NCBI GenBank assembly: GCA_031213475.1
Contig: JARUPZ010000034.1
Location: 3,371,114 to 3,435,113, forward strand
DNA length: 64,000 nt
Direction of reading: 5' to 3'
Source of the DNA: Nereocystis luetkeana
Taxonomy: Eukaryota > Sar > Phaeophyceae > Laminariales > Laminariaceae
The position numbers and the translations under genes are program-made. Under the pieces are notes generated by a model that saw nothing but the letters and a program-made list of their open reading frames with translations, made no database searches and was not told the origin of the DNA. Positions within the stretch are counted from its first letter, which is position 1. Each line of letters starts with the position of its first letter. Of this stretch, positions 43,735 through 54,186 are shown piece by piece.

Positions 43735-44365
43735 GTAACTATTAACTGTTGCTGTTCTTAACATTACATCGTCCTTTCTTTCCTTCCTACCCAGCTTCAT
43801 CAGTACACCCAGTGTCCGTCCTGATTCCTTATCCTAGAGAGATACCAGGAGGAGGAGGTACTGATTCTGTGATCACAGACTGACTGTGAGACTGAAGATT
43901 TTTTTTTTTATATAATCGCAAATTCAAGTGTCAAGCAAGTGAAATGCCAGCGCAGCGTACCGGGTACGAGAACACGAGAACACAACACACAATACAAGCA
44001 AGGCCAGAATAATCAGAACATAAAGACAATAAAAACAAAAAACAAAAATCTGAAATGAAACAGAATACAAAAACGACGCAGCAAGGACTCCAGAAAGGCT
44101 GCCTGACGGAAAGCACAAATACATACATTCGTACTGAGGAAGGGCAGAGATATCAGCTGCGGGGACGAAGCAACAACACGAAGGAGAAGGAGATACGGGC
44201 AACAGCCTGTAAGAGCTAGTCGAACCGATACCTATTACGGGGGGCCATAGTTAACAGGACCAAATATTGTTAGTAAAAATGGTGAAGCATATAGGTTTTT
44301 ATGTGTACCATAGGTCCTGTTAACTATGGTCCCCCGTAATAGCCACCCGATCTATCATACGTAAC
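43735..44365. repeat. R3, second long copy
   Basis: Collinear with 12740-13835 but without either MITE2 insertion. It carries a MITE1 at 44233-44341, where the other copy has the empty site CGATCTAGGCACCCGATCC. Confidence 0.7.
44233..44341. mobile_element. MITE1 copy with empty-site partner
   Basis: 109 bp. The flanks CGATACC-TA and TA-GCCACCCGATCT correspond to CGATC-TA-GGCACCCGATCC at 13807-13825. The target is therefore a TA dinucleotide, as for Tc1/mariner elements. Confidence 0.9.
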
Positions 44366-45190
44366 AAACAATATTATAGCACTCAGTAGTATTTACGAGT
44401 AGTATTATAGTGTGGCCCCTCTATAGTGCCGGTTATGGTGCCGGCTGCTGTTGTTGTTGGTAGAGTGTCTGTGACACCGCTTGGCACAGAATCAGATTAT
44501 AATGGCGTGGCAGTGTCCGGGATAGTGCCGATTGCCCGCCTGTTGCCTCTAAATACGTAGTACTGCCGGTATTGTTGGCTGGCGCATACCGGCACTACTC
44601 GTATACTCGTAGCGAGACCATACACCCCAGGTATCAACATACCAGGGGTATCATCTGTAGAAAATATCTTACAAGATGAAGCTGGAAGAGTTGGATATCT
44701 TTTTTTGATTGTGTCTGGAGGATAGAAGGTGTTTTATGGAAACCGTTGGGAGGCGAGGCGGGGGGGGGGGGGCTGGGGGGTGCTAATATATGTACAAGAG
44801 CGGTGGTCGAGTCATGCATGCACCAGCTAATCTACACTGCTCCTTGACCTGCTGCGCTGCTGCTACGCCGCTTCGACATATAGACGGAGACGACGAAGAG
44901 AGTACACCTACTGTACGCAGTATATATATATATATATATATATTGCTGCGGGCTACTGCTGTCGTTGCCGTTCTTGCTGGCTGTTGCTTAATACCTCCGC
45001 CTGCTGCTGCTTGCTGTTGTTTTTGTTGCCTCCTGCCGCTGCTGCTATTTATACTACTACTGCGGCCGAAGACAGCAGTATACTGCCTGTAGAATACGAA
45101 CAGCACACCCATACTGCTGTCCTACAGCGCGAGGATATTCCTGCTGCGTATAGTGCTGCTGCTGCCGCTGCTGTACGGAGATCAAACACC
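44366..45190. other. No supported gene; TA and CTG tracts
   Basis: (TA)n at 44921-44943, CTGCTGCTG runs at 45000-45050 and 45150-45175. May include a 5' untranslated region of the gene model at 45191. Confidence 0.4.
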
Positions 45191-45678
45191 ATGGGTTGGA
45201 GAGCCTCGATCACCTTCGGAATGCTTTTCGGGGAAATTCTCCTGCGCACATTCGTGCTTTGCAAAGCTGCCAAGCCCACCATGTGCAGGCTGCTGGGCAA
45301 CCTACTCCTCTCGGAAGAGGCGGGGCAGGACTGTTGGACAGATACTCGGGAGGCATTCTCAGAGCTTGCTTCGGGGGCGGCGAGCACCATCCAAAGTTTG
45401 TGGTCATGGTAAGCGACGTGCCCCCCCGTACCACAGCAGTAGTACGTAGTAGTACCTGGTGTGTTGCTCATTGAATCAAGTGGTTGTGGTGTTCTTCTTT
45501 TTTTACTTTTTCTCTTCTTTTCTTTCTTTTTCTCCACACCAGCAGCGGATGGGCGCCTATGTGTCTATTCATCTCGGTGGTGGTGCTTTCTGTAGCGCAC
45601 GAGTGTACCATACAGCAAGCAGTAGAATTAATAGTGCAGGACGGGTTTGTTGTGCTTGGAGCGGTGGTATCCAAATAG
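45191..45678 (+). CDS. Two-exon small protein, unknown
   Basis: Join 45191-45408 and 45543-45678, 117 residues. ATG in good context (ACACCATGGG). The donor ATG|GTAAGC and the acceptor after a 45-base pyrimidine tract ending CCACACCAG make a convincing 134-bp intron, and the phase closes to a TAG. Exon 1 is MGWRASITFGMLFGEILLRT, FVLCKAAKPTMCRLLGNLLL and an acidic/Ser-rich stretch. Exon 2 has a hydrophobic segment (APMCLFISVVVLSVA) and VELIVQDGFVVLGAVVSK. The hydrophobic segments suggest membrane association. No family is recognised. A competing phase (ESLDHLRNAFRG.. joined to QRMGAYVSIHLGGG..) is also open, so the intron is better supported than the frame. Confidence 0.4.
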
Positions 45679-45780
45679 TTACAGACAAGCCAGTACATGT
45701 TCATGTATACCTTCTTGGGCACGAGTGGTGCTATACCGGTACAAAACACAAACAGTACTATTAATATTAACACCCACTAC

Positions 45781-45915
45781 TATTACGGGGGACCATAGTA
45801 AATAGGACCAAATATTGCTACAGTATAGTGAAAATAGCGAAATACCTGGAAGATATGTTTTTGTGTCAACCGTAGGTCCTACCAGGTACCAGGTATTTAA
45901 TATGGTCCCTCGTAA
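45781..45915. mobile_element. MITE1 copy carrying a micro-insertion
   Basis: TATTACGGGGGACCATAGTA..ATATGGTCCCTCGTAA. It is longer than other copies because the right arm holds an extra CCAGGTACCAGGTA, and the centre is also slightly enlarged. Confidence 0.9.
45880..45895. other. TA-CCAGG-TA-CCAGG-TA micro-insertion
   Basis: Other MITE1 copies read GGTCC-TA-TTTA here. This one reads GGTCC-TA-CCAGG-TA-CCAGG-TA-TTTA, two units of the same 7 bp. Confidence 0.85.
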
Positions 45916-46291
45916 AACACATGCCAGAGGCAATGATCGAAGTAGCATGGAACTACGAGTGTACGTAATGCTTGCTTGATGTGCCTTCCTCTGTCGTCTG
46001 TCGCAGCCCTTCGTCTTGGGGAGCTGGCCGTTGATCAGTTGATTATACTGGTTGGTGCTACCGCTGCCGCTCTGCTCTGCTCTGCTCTGCTCTGCTCTGT
46101 TCTAGACTACGAAACGGTCATCATTTTTTTCTGTCAGCTCGGGTCGTTAAGTGTTTACGCAATAGGTCACCTTAGTCAAAGAACTGATGATCTTGCACCT
46201 GGGGCCAAAACCGAGGCCGAAACGTCCAAGACGGCGAATTCACGATGTAACACCAATCAAAGCAAGACGCCAACACAACAGCCTTCCGTCC
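45916..46291. other. No supported gene; (TGCTC)n
   Basis: CTCTGCTCTGCTCTGCTCTG at 46072-46098. No exon. Confidence 0.45.
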
Positions 46292-46385
46292 TTAACCTTC
46301 AGAACTGCAGTCCCGTTTTGGGGACAAAACACTCACAATCCAAGTAATTTGTCCCCAATTGTCCCGAAAACGGGGCTGCAGTCCC
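46292..46385. mobile_element. MITE2 copy
   Basis: TTAACCTTCAGAACTGCAGT..CCCGTTTTGGGGACA, inverted as TGTCCCGAAAACGGGGCTGC. The right TTAA end is lost. Confidence 0.8.
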
Positions 46386-46403
46386 ACGTAGGATACCCAT
46401 ATA

Positions 46404-46569
46404 GATGTGATCGCCGCACTGGGATGCCGAGTGCTCTCCGCGCTTCGAGACCATTTTACCGACGGAGATGGACCTTCTCGTTTGCTCCTTACGTTACCGA
46501 ACCCGCCTGCTGCGACCTCACCCAGGGCGGGCCTGCTCGGTGGCCTGCTCGAAGGCTCATGCGGCCGGT
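46404..46569 (+). CDS. Possible isolated exon
   Basis: The frame VIAALGCRVLSALRDHFTDG continuing DGPSRLLLTLPNPPAATSPR and AGLLGGLLEG looks coding and ends near GGCCG|GTGTAAG, a usable donor. A perfect 24-bp tandem duplication (AGCGTCGGCATGTGCAAGCC..) follows at 46600. No domain or partner exon was found. Confidence 0.25.
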
Positions 46570-48613
46570 GTAAGGGCAGAAGTATGAGATTCCGTCAAAG
46601 CGTCGGCATGTGCAAGCCCGCTAAAAGCGTCGGCATGTGCAAGCCCGCTTCAAAATATGAAACGCTCTCCACCCGGAGGCGGCGTGAAGAAATAGATTGA
46701 GAACGATACAGACATTACGCACCACAGGTATCACTTTTTATGGTGTATAGGCTTCGAATTGTCGTCTTATTAATATTCTCCGCGACGCCGGGGGGGGAGG
46801 GGGCTCCACCGGCGTTGTACGAGAGCCGTGGCACCGGCCGCTGCTTTCTCATTTCGGTACCCGAGAGTCCTCCCCCCCAGCCGACTGGCCGGGGCCCTAA
46901 CCCACGCAGTCTTGGACGACCGAGACCCCCAATGGTAAAAATATGTTGACATACCCCTTCTGCTGATAAACCCCGGCATCGCTACCGGCTACCGGTCAAT
47001 CGCAAACGATAAATACAAATGTAGTATGATGTGGCCCACACCATTTAGGCCGTTCCGTTCCACCCAACTCCCAAAGGAGAAAGGGGGGTGGGCGGGAAAA
47101 AACACAACAGTACACCTTGTCTAGGCTTCTCACTCGGCAACGGACAGTGTCGTGCTCGTGTACCTCTGTTGGATCTGGCGCAGCTATGCACGGTAAACGA
47201 GGCACTCACGAGTGAGCATCCCTCTCCTATACCCTTGCCTCTGGTCGAAATAAGAATGTCGGCAGAGCCCACCACTATCGAAAAGCATCAATCCGTCGGT
47301 CGTCACTAAAAGTTAAATTTAATTTTGTCGTGCGGACTTCGAAATGAACTGCTTTCCCGTTTTTTTATTTTGGGCTCATCACGCCTTGCTATTTTTTTTT
47401 CTCGAAAATACCTAATAATCAACCGGCGACCTGCTTGCTGCTGTTTACTACTGCAACTCATGGGCGCAACCAAGGCTCATTGAATCTGATGGAATCAGTG
47501 TTTCCTTCCTCTTGACTCGAACATGGTATTTTTTAATGCCCCCCTTGGCAGTACTGTTGTCGCATTGACGGCCTCGATTTGCCTACGTATACCCTCGGCC
47601 ATTACAGTCATGCGCGTATCCGCAGGCGGGCGTCAGCCCCCGCCGCGGCGAGGCCCACCTTGTATTACAGTAGAAAGGTGCGATACCAGGTGGTACGTAC
47701 GAACCAGGTCGTATATACCGGTACATGATAGGCACCTCCTTCGTGGCAAAACCCGGGATCAGACTTACGCCACCGGGGTGATTGGCACGAGGGGTACTGC
47801 TGTATTGCGAGGGATGAACTGTCAGTAAAACAGCAGGAGAAGAAAACAGAATCCAGAACGTGCGATCGATCGGTTAACACTCCAGTTCTTCCTCTTTCTC
47901 CTCTTATCCTCTCCTCCGCGTCTTCTCTCCTATCTTGGGATACCCTCAGTATTACCAGTGTGTATTTCAAATGAAGAAACTGGACTCTGCGGCACAGGTC
48001 TACACACAACTCGAGCAACGAACAGCATCATCGATCTGTTTCCGGTTCTCAGGCGAAGGTCCCGCGAAATCGAGAGGAAAAATGCGCCGCGATCGCTACG
48101 CTGCGTAAAACCGCAGACAGACGTGTGGGGTCATCTGCGCTCAGTGGGTCAGGTGTATCTTTATAGCAAGGGGGAAAGCTACTGTTACTACTGTACAAGT
48201 GTGAAGTAGCCATAGGGATGCTTGGTGTTTGGCATTATCCCTTCGTGGCAGGCCGTTGAATGTGCCAGGAGTTGACGCTCGACGTTGTGAATGATCCATC
48301 CACGCGCAGCGTATTGTTCGTAACATGGAGTCCAATTCGAGAATCAACCTCGGGTTTCCAATTGACTACTATTAGTAACAGATTTTGGCGACATATTTTT
48401 CGTTGTTGTGGTTTAGTTTGTTTGTATCGGATCCTGTTGTTTTGGTACGTTATCCTGTTTATATTAGATATTTGTCGTTTTTCTGCTTCGTTGAAGCGAA
48501 CGTCTTACTTGTGTTCGTGTTTGCACTTGAGTTGCGTGGGCGTTATTGTTGTTGTTGTCCCCCGTTTTAGGGTTGTTCTTATGCCATTGGTAGGGAGGTC
48601 TGGCGTTCAGCGT
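46570..48613. other. No supported gene
   Basis: Mixed DNA. Open frames are short and unrecognised. Isolated TACCAGGTGG and ACCAGGTCG motifs occur at 47686-47710. Confidence 0.35.
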
Positions 48614-49255
48614 CTAAATGTTGGCAATGATTTGTTCTGGAGATAGCAACCCTCGAGAGATCAAGTGGCTGTCCGTGACCCGACCAACCAGCTGGGGGGG
48701 GTGGTACGACGGTGCGGCATCCGTTGGGTAGCAGGGGGTGTACAGAAAACGTGCTGTCGTGTTGGTTATGGCCAGAAGCCGTTTTATCGGATCAACGTCC
48801 TGATCTATTTCGCATGGAATCGTGTGCAAGGGGAGCGGGGGATGCGTGACCGGGAGGAATATCTTTGTTAGGGGATCGTTACGTTTTTCAGGGAGTTGAG
48901 CTTTCGGCTTATGTATGTGCTTACTGAGGGAGGAACCTCCTATTAATAGCGGAAACCCAAGGCCGGATGATCCCCTCTCAGTCTTGATTGGCGTGGAGTT
49001 ATTGTGTCTGGAGTGCATCGTCTAGAGTACCGCGTGGGTGACGGTTCCCTGGTCAGCCGGTTTTAAGAGGTGTTACGACGATGTCACATTCTAGTTTAAG
49101 TGGGCCCGCGGGGTTTTCAGGGAAGGGCTTAGCAAAGAGGAGCAACGATGAATCAAACTCGGATACATACGTCTTCCTGGGTATGCATGCAGGCAGGAAG
49201 CAACAACAGGGCCCCAGTCTCACTCTCTCCCTTCCTTTGGCTTTATAATATTTTT
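48614..49255. other. Unassigned; open minus frame
   Basis: The minus frame 49018-48614 (PCEIDQDVDPIKRLLAITNT..PQLVGRVTDSHLISRGLLSP) is open for 134 codons and not low-complexity. No motif is recognised and the plus strand is also partly open. Confidence 0.3.
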
Positions 49256-49291
49256 TTTATCCTCCGGCGGATTGGTAAAAGTAAAGCTTAA
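49256..49291 (-). repeat. SINE-tail match, inverted
   Basis: TCCTCCGGCGGATTGGTAAA plus AGTAAAGCTTAAG is the complement of the tail of the 15609 repeat, in a different context. Confidence 0.6.
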
Positions 49292-50121
49292 GGTAACCAC
49301 GCTTCCACGTTCCAATTTCGCGTCGTGTGTCAATTTAACCCATAGCTCCCGTTGCAACATCAGAACAGGCTACAGTTACCAATGGCGCTTGGGCACGTTG
49401 ACCCGACCTGACCCCCAAGAGGGGCAGGTGGGGTGGGGATAGCCATTAAGGGAGAGACATCTCCCCCAGATAGTGTGGCACTTGCGCGAGCTCACCCACC
49501 AGCAAAAACCGAGGGTATGGGGCCTTCCCGCCCAGCTTGGTCCAGTTACGGTCAACCCTACCCGCTGGGGCGTTGGCTAGACCGTCCAGTTACCCTCGAG
49601 CCGCCAGTACGAAATGGGGTTATCGACCGAATAGAAGACAGAACATAGCTCAGGTGTACGGCCCGCAGGCTGTCGTGGGTTCCACTGACCCAGGTAGCAG
49701 GCTTTGCGTCACTCATCAAGCTACGGCATGCGGAGGAGGGGGGTGGTTCTTGCGAGCGACACGAGATGTGGGGTTCGCATGCTCGCATACCCAGAAGCTA
49801 ATATGGTACTTGATGGTGTTTAGTATTCTCCTTCTTTGGCAGGCCAACGCAGCTGGAGTTGCCACTCCACAATATAACCGATTCACGGGCAGCTCAATAC
49901 TCGCAACACTGTGTCCAATCCGAAAATTGAAGTCGTGTCTACAAGCCTGGCCAGACTTTCTGGCGACGATACAGGTCTTTTTTATGATCAGTTCTCGGCA
50001 GGTCAGCGTGACAGCGGTTGGCGCTCCACATTGTTAATGATGCACTCGCAACTTGTTCGTGACATATCATAGGTGTCCGGTACTGGCGCTGGGTCTAGAT
50101 ATAGGTTTATCTTTGCTATTA
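49292..50121. other. No firmly supported gene
   Basis: The plus frames 49433-49648 and 49537-50037 overlap in different phases. Neither has a recognised domain, though a hydrophobic run (LIWYLMVFSILLLW) occurs in the second. Confidence 0.3.
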
Positions 50122-50228
50122 CATTACGGGGGACCATAGATAATAGGACCTATGGTATACATAAAAACCTATATATAACCATTTTTACAAACAATATTTG
50201 GTCTTATTAACTATGGTCCCCCGTAATA
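50122..50228. mobile_element. MITE1 copy, complete
   Basis: ATTACGGGGGACCATAG..CTATGGTCCCCCGTAATA, 107 bp. Confidence 0.9.
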
Positions 50229-51805
50229 GTTGCTACTTGCACACTGTACATTTTGGTTGCAGTTGTCTAGATAGAGCTAGTAAGGCGTCGGTCAGTACAC
50301 GTGTGTTTGGTCAGTACTACTGTGGTCCGTGTTATTTCTACCGATGCCCCGGAAGCACCGTAACCAATGAAAACACTGTATTATTTTCTTCCGTATATTG
50401 TAATTGTTTCGAGCCACACGGTGATAGAGTACAGGACAAACCATGTTTCACAGAAAACATCCAGTACCCTGTTTAATGCGTCGCTCTGCCAGCTTTCGCG
50501 TTACATACCTCCGAAAAGGCACACGAGTGTTAGTTCGACATAAGGGCGAGCTGCGCGCTATACACACTGTCGGCAGGAAAATGGAAAATTAAAACAACAC
50601 GACAATGTGAAAACGCAAATAAGTACACAGAAGGTACCCCTACGGCAGCTACCATCGTCAGTATGGCCCGGGCAAGTGCTGAAATGTGGGGGTGTTGGCT
50701 GTCTCCTGAAGAGACTTGTAGATCGACAACACCGAGTGACGGTCGAGTACACTTGGAATGTTCAAGAGAACAGAAGAGATAAATATATACTATAATTAAA
50801 AAGAAGCGGCGGTTTTGTGGCTGAGATGCTCAGGAGAGCGGTGGTGGTAGAGAGTGAGCTCGAGGGGGAAGTAACCCCGGCTCGACCACCTGGATAAGTA
50901 TTCCGCCACTGATTGCCTCGAAGTCAAAGTGCACCACGGCAACCCGACCAAAATCTCCATACACTTCCACAACCAGCGCTTTGTCCGGGCAACAACCTAA
51001 CCCGGGCCGATTACAACATCATACGGCCAAAGGAAGATCCGGGATGGGGCCGCTGCAGTACACGAAACACCTAGTTAGCTTATATCCATTTGCCTCCAAA
51101 AGTGTGGACGGGGGTTTCCGCTGTACTCCTCTTTCCGGGACCGCAGGTGTAACGCTCACGCTCTGCTATCGGCTACCTCTCGAATGAGTCGCCCTCCCCT
51201 CTCCACCTTCCGCATCTAGATGCGGCGCAACGAGAAACCAAATCGCAGTGACCCGGCCCTTTGTCTGACGGGGTATCAAGTATACTGGTAGGCCTGTTGC
51301 CCGTCGCTGTAGTACGTATATGGATGTACCGATAACTTGGGGCGACAAACAGTGTGAGGGCGATGCGAGTGGCAGCAAAGCTTTTTCGGCTCGTGTGCAG
51401 GCGGCAATAGTGGCGAGACCTTACAGTAGAAAATGGTAGCGCCAGTCGCGATGCCGCCGCTATCGACGACGACGGCACCGACAATATTCACAGCGACCGA
51501 CAACGACCACAACGCGCCACCCTCACCACCACCGCCACCGCCAAAAGCAACAACACCAACGGCGCAACGACGCTAACAATGACACTAGCAACGGCAATAG
51601 ATGGAAACCAAAATACAAGGCCAACGGCGATGACAAAAGCAGTGTCGGCAAGCACGACGACCACAACGGCGAAGGCGCCAGCAGCACTGGCAACACCACC
51701 ACCAATCGCAAACGAAAACAGCAAAACAACAAAAACGACAACTACAAAAACAAGGATAACGACAGCGACAGTAATGCCAACAGAAAAGCAACGATGACTA
51801 GAAAA
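50229..51805. other. No supported gene
   Basis: The 51470-51790 stretch is ACAACGGC/ACCACC-rich simple-like sequence with meaningless open frames on both strands. The rest shows no exon. Confidence 0.4.
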
Positions 51806-52428
51806 CAATCCCACCCTTGCACCTGTCGCGTTACAAAAATAAACCCCACGGCGCCAAAATACACGCGTTTCGACGCAAGCAAGGCCCCAATCAATAGATA
51901 GATATGCATCAAACGGATTCACACCTCCCCTGGAAACCCAACATCATTTTGTTCCTGTGGCGTCGGCGGCGGCAGTGAGGCCTTCATAAGTACGCATGAC
52001 TTGGTACAGTACTTACCTCGCGCGTTTTTCTGCGGTCGATGCATCCACGACAAACACACATTTCCGAAAAAATCGAACAGTTGAAGAGACCTGTACCCGC
52101 TTGCAGCTAAGTTTCATCACAAAACAACCCCGCCCTTGCACCTTTAGCGTTACAAAAATAAACCCCACTGCACCAAAATACACGTATTTGCCGCAAAACA
52201 GGGCCCCGGCCAATAGATAGATAAGCATCAAACGGCTTCACACCTCCGCCGGAAACCCAACAACATTTTGTTCCTGTGGGGCGGGTGACGGCAGCGAGGC
52301 CTCCTTAAGTACGCATGACTTCGTACAGGTGTATTTACCTCGTGAGTTTTTCTGCGGTCGATGCATCCACGACAAAACCCAACAGCTGAACAGACCTGTA
52401 CCCGCTAGCAGCTACAGTAAGTCGCCCA
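51806..52428. repeat. 319-bp tandem duplication
   Basis: CACCCTTGCACCT (51812) and CGCCCTTGCACCT (52131) begin collinear copies. Both continue GTTACAAAAATAAACCCCAC, CAATAGATAGATA, GGAAACCCAACA, AAGTACGCATGACTT and TTTTTCTGCGGTCGATGCAT. About 85-90 percent alike by eye. Confidence 0.85.
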
Positions 52429-52890
52429 CCCGTCCCGCTATTCACTCCACCCTTAACTCGAGAATTTTGCCGGCCGTACTCAGGGCACGGTATATCCCGC
52501 GGATTTACAACCTTCCTCTTTGGAGATTACGGCGCGTTGGCTTGAGACATGCCGGAACGGCTGCCGCTGCAATCAAAATAGCGTGCACCTCCACGACCTT
52601 ACCCGATCTGCGGCGAGCTTATCCGAGTCGCTGAGTCTCCACTGTACGGACAACGTCGCCACTGCGATTCAAATGGCCTGCATCTCCACAATATTAGACA
52701 ATCAGCAGCGAGCTGTGCCGAGTCGTGGGGCGTCCACTTCCCCCCCCCCCCCATTTGCCCAAAAAATCGCCGACGTACCGTTCCTGTAGACATTACATTA
52801 TTTTTTATCCTCGACGCCTATCGCACGTGCGAGTTGCTGAAGACTCCGGGGGGGGTTAGAGGGGGCAGAAAGATGCTCGCCGAGCTGCTT
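52429..52890. other. Region downstream of the minus-strand gene; short repeat
   Basis: Two diverged 78-bp units (GTGCACCTCCACGACC.. and CCTGCATCTCCACAAT..), each ending GAGTCG. May include the 3' untranslated region of the gene at 52891. A C run lies at 52740-52751. Confidence 0.45.
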
Positions 52891-54186
52891 TCACAGATTT
52901 TCCAGCTCTTCCTTGAGCTCGCGCTCCCTGGGAACGAGTTCATCCTTCCTTTTTGTGACAGCTACGACGGCCCGTTTGACCTCGCCGATTTCTTGGAGTA
53001 GCGCCGGAGCCCTGTTGACAAACTCCCTCAGCTCGCTCAGAACGGCGTCACAGGTCTTCTTGTCCTCCACCTCATCTTTCTGCTCGTCTGTGAGGCTGCA
53101 CTCGGCTGCGATGTACCGTTCCTCATATCCCTGTTCCCTACTCTTCGCCGCCGCGGTGTCCTCAGTAGCCTGCCGGACGAGCGCCTGCAACGTGCGACCT
53201 TCCTCCTCCCTTTCGGCCTCGATCGCGGCAATCAGCTGTTCCACGCTGCGCTCAGATAAATCTTCACCCGGCTCAGACCGCAGGATCTCCGCCAAGTCCT
53301 TGTCGTCCTTATCGTTAATTTGTTTCATCTCGCGCTCAGCGTGTTCACACTGGTCCCGGAAGCGGCTGGCCATGAGAGCGTGGAGCCCGACCATCCCGAC
53401 ACTTTGGTCGTCGCACAGCGTCGCGGCGCCGATGTCTGCCTCGGCGAGAGCCTCCAGCTCATCGAGGAGCTCACGCTTCATGTCCGACTTACCTTCGGCC
53501 TCGTCCGCGGCGGCCAGCTTTGCGCGCATCGACTGCAGCGCGTTGCGCAGGTCATTCGCCGAGGTTGTCGTCGCCTGCAGGTCCTCGCGCGCCATCCTAC
53601 TGCTCTCCGACAAAGCCTCGGCCACCTCTTTTTGGAGTGCGTCGACCTCCTCCTCCTCCTCCTCCTTCTCCTCCTCTTCTCCTTTTCCCCGTTTCTCCTC
53701 TTCTTCTTCTCCCCGTTTCTCCTCTTCTCCCCCTCCTTCCCCAGTCCCACCTTTCTCCTCTTCTTCCCCTCCTTCCTCTGTCTCCCCTTCCTCCTCCTTC
53801 TCCTCCCCCCCGCCGTCCTCCTCGCAAGAGGCGTGTATGGCAGCCTTCAGGTCGCGGAACTCAGGGTGTCTCTCATTCGTGGCTCCGAGTCTCATCCTTA
53901 GCAGCGCACGGTCTCTCGTAGACGCGGACAAGTGGCTCTCGGCGACTATCGACAACTCTGGTTGTTCAGGCGGGGGGCTTCGGCGCCGTTCCATCATCTC
54001 GGCAACGGCGACGCCCACAAGCTTGACCGCGGCGGCGTGCACAAACTTATACGCGGTGTCGAACACAAACACGCCCACGGTGGCGATCGCGCTGAGAATC
54101 ACGAAGCCCCCGACGGCTTCAAAGAAGGAGCAACCATCTCCATTTTCTCCTTGCCCTTCTTGTCCTTGTGCGGTAAAGCAGCCCAT
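52891..54186 (-). CDS. Membrane-anchored coiled-coil protein, unknown
   Basis: 431 residues in one exon. I chose the start at the Met of MGCFTAQGQ (54186) rather than the upstream Met at 54510, because the extra 108 residues are low-quality and MGCF is a typical N-myristoylation/palmitoylation start. Residues 21-43 form a hydrophobic segment (AVGGFVILSAIATVGVFVF), and 48-63 are amphipathic (AAAVKLVGVAVA). Residues 122-180 are a Glu/Gly/Lys-rich acidic linker. Residues 181-431 are charged and heptad-like (VDALQKEVAEALSESSRM, KRELLDELEALAEAD, ERELKEELENL), consistent with coiled coil. No enzymatic motif is seen. It probably sits on a membrane by its N-terminus with a cytosolic rod. The antisense frame (52913-54244) is a Ser-rich shadow. 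Confidence 0.7.
   Translation of the reverse strand: MGCFTAQGQEGQGENGDGCSFFEAVGGFVILSAIATVGVFVFDTAYKFVHAAAVKLVGVAVAEMMERRRSPPPEQPELSIVAESHLSASTRDRALLRMRLGATNERHPEFRDLKAAIHASCEEDGGGEEKEEEGETEEGGEEEEKGGTGEGGGEEEKRGEEEEEKRGKGEEEEKEEEEEEVDALQKEVAEALSESSRMAREDLQATTTSANDLRNALQSMRAKLAAADEAEGKSDMKRELLDELEALAEADIGAATLCDDQSVGMVGLHALMASRFRDQCEHAEREMKQINDKDDKDLAEILRSEPGEDLSERSVEQLIAAIEAEREEEGRTLQALVRQATEDTAAAKSREQGYEERYIAAECSLTDEQKDEVEDKKTCDAVLSELREFVNRAPALLQEIGEVKRAVVAVTKRKDELVPRERELKEELENL

Noticed and set aside
48614-49018. Retroelement polyprotein fragment
   Set aside because: The frame is open and not low-complexity, but no reverse transcriptase, integrase, protease or capsid motif can be seen, so no element family is claimed.
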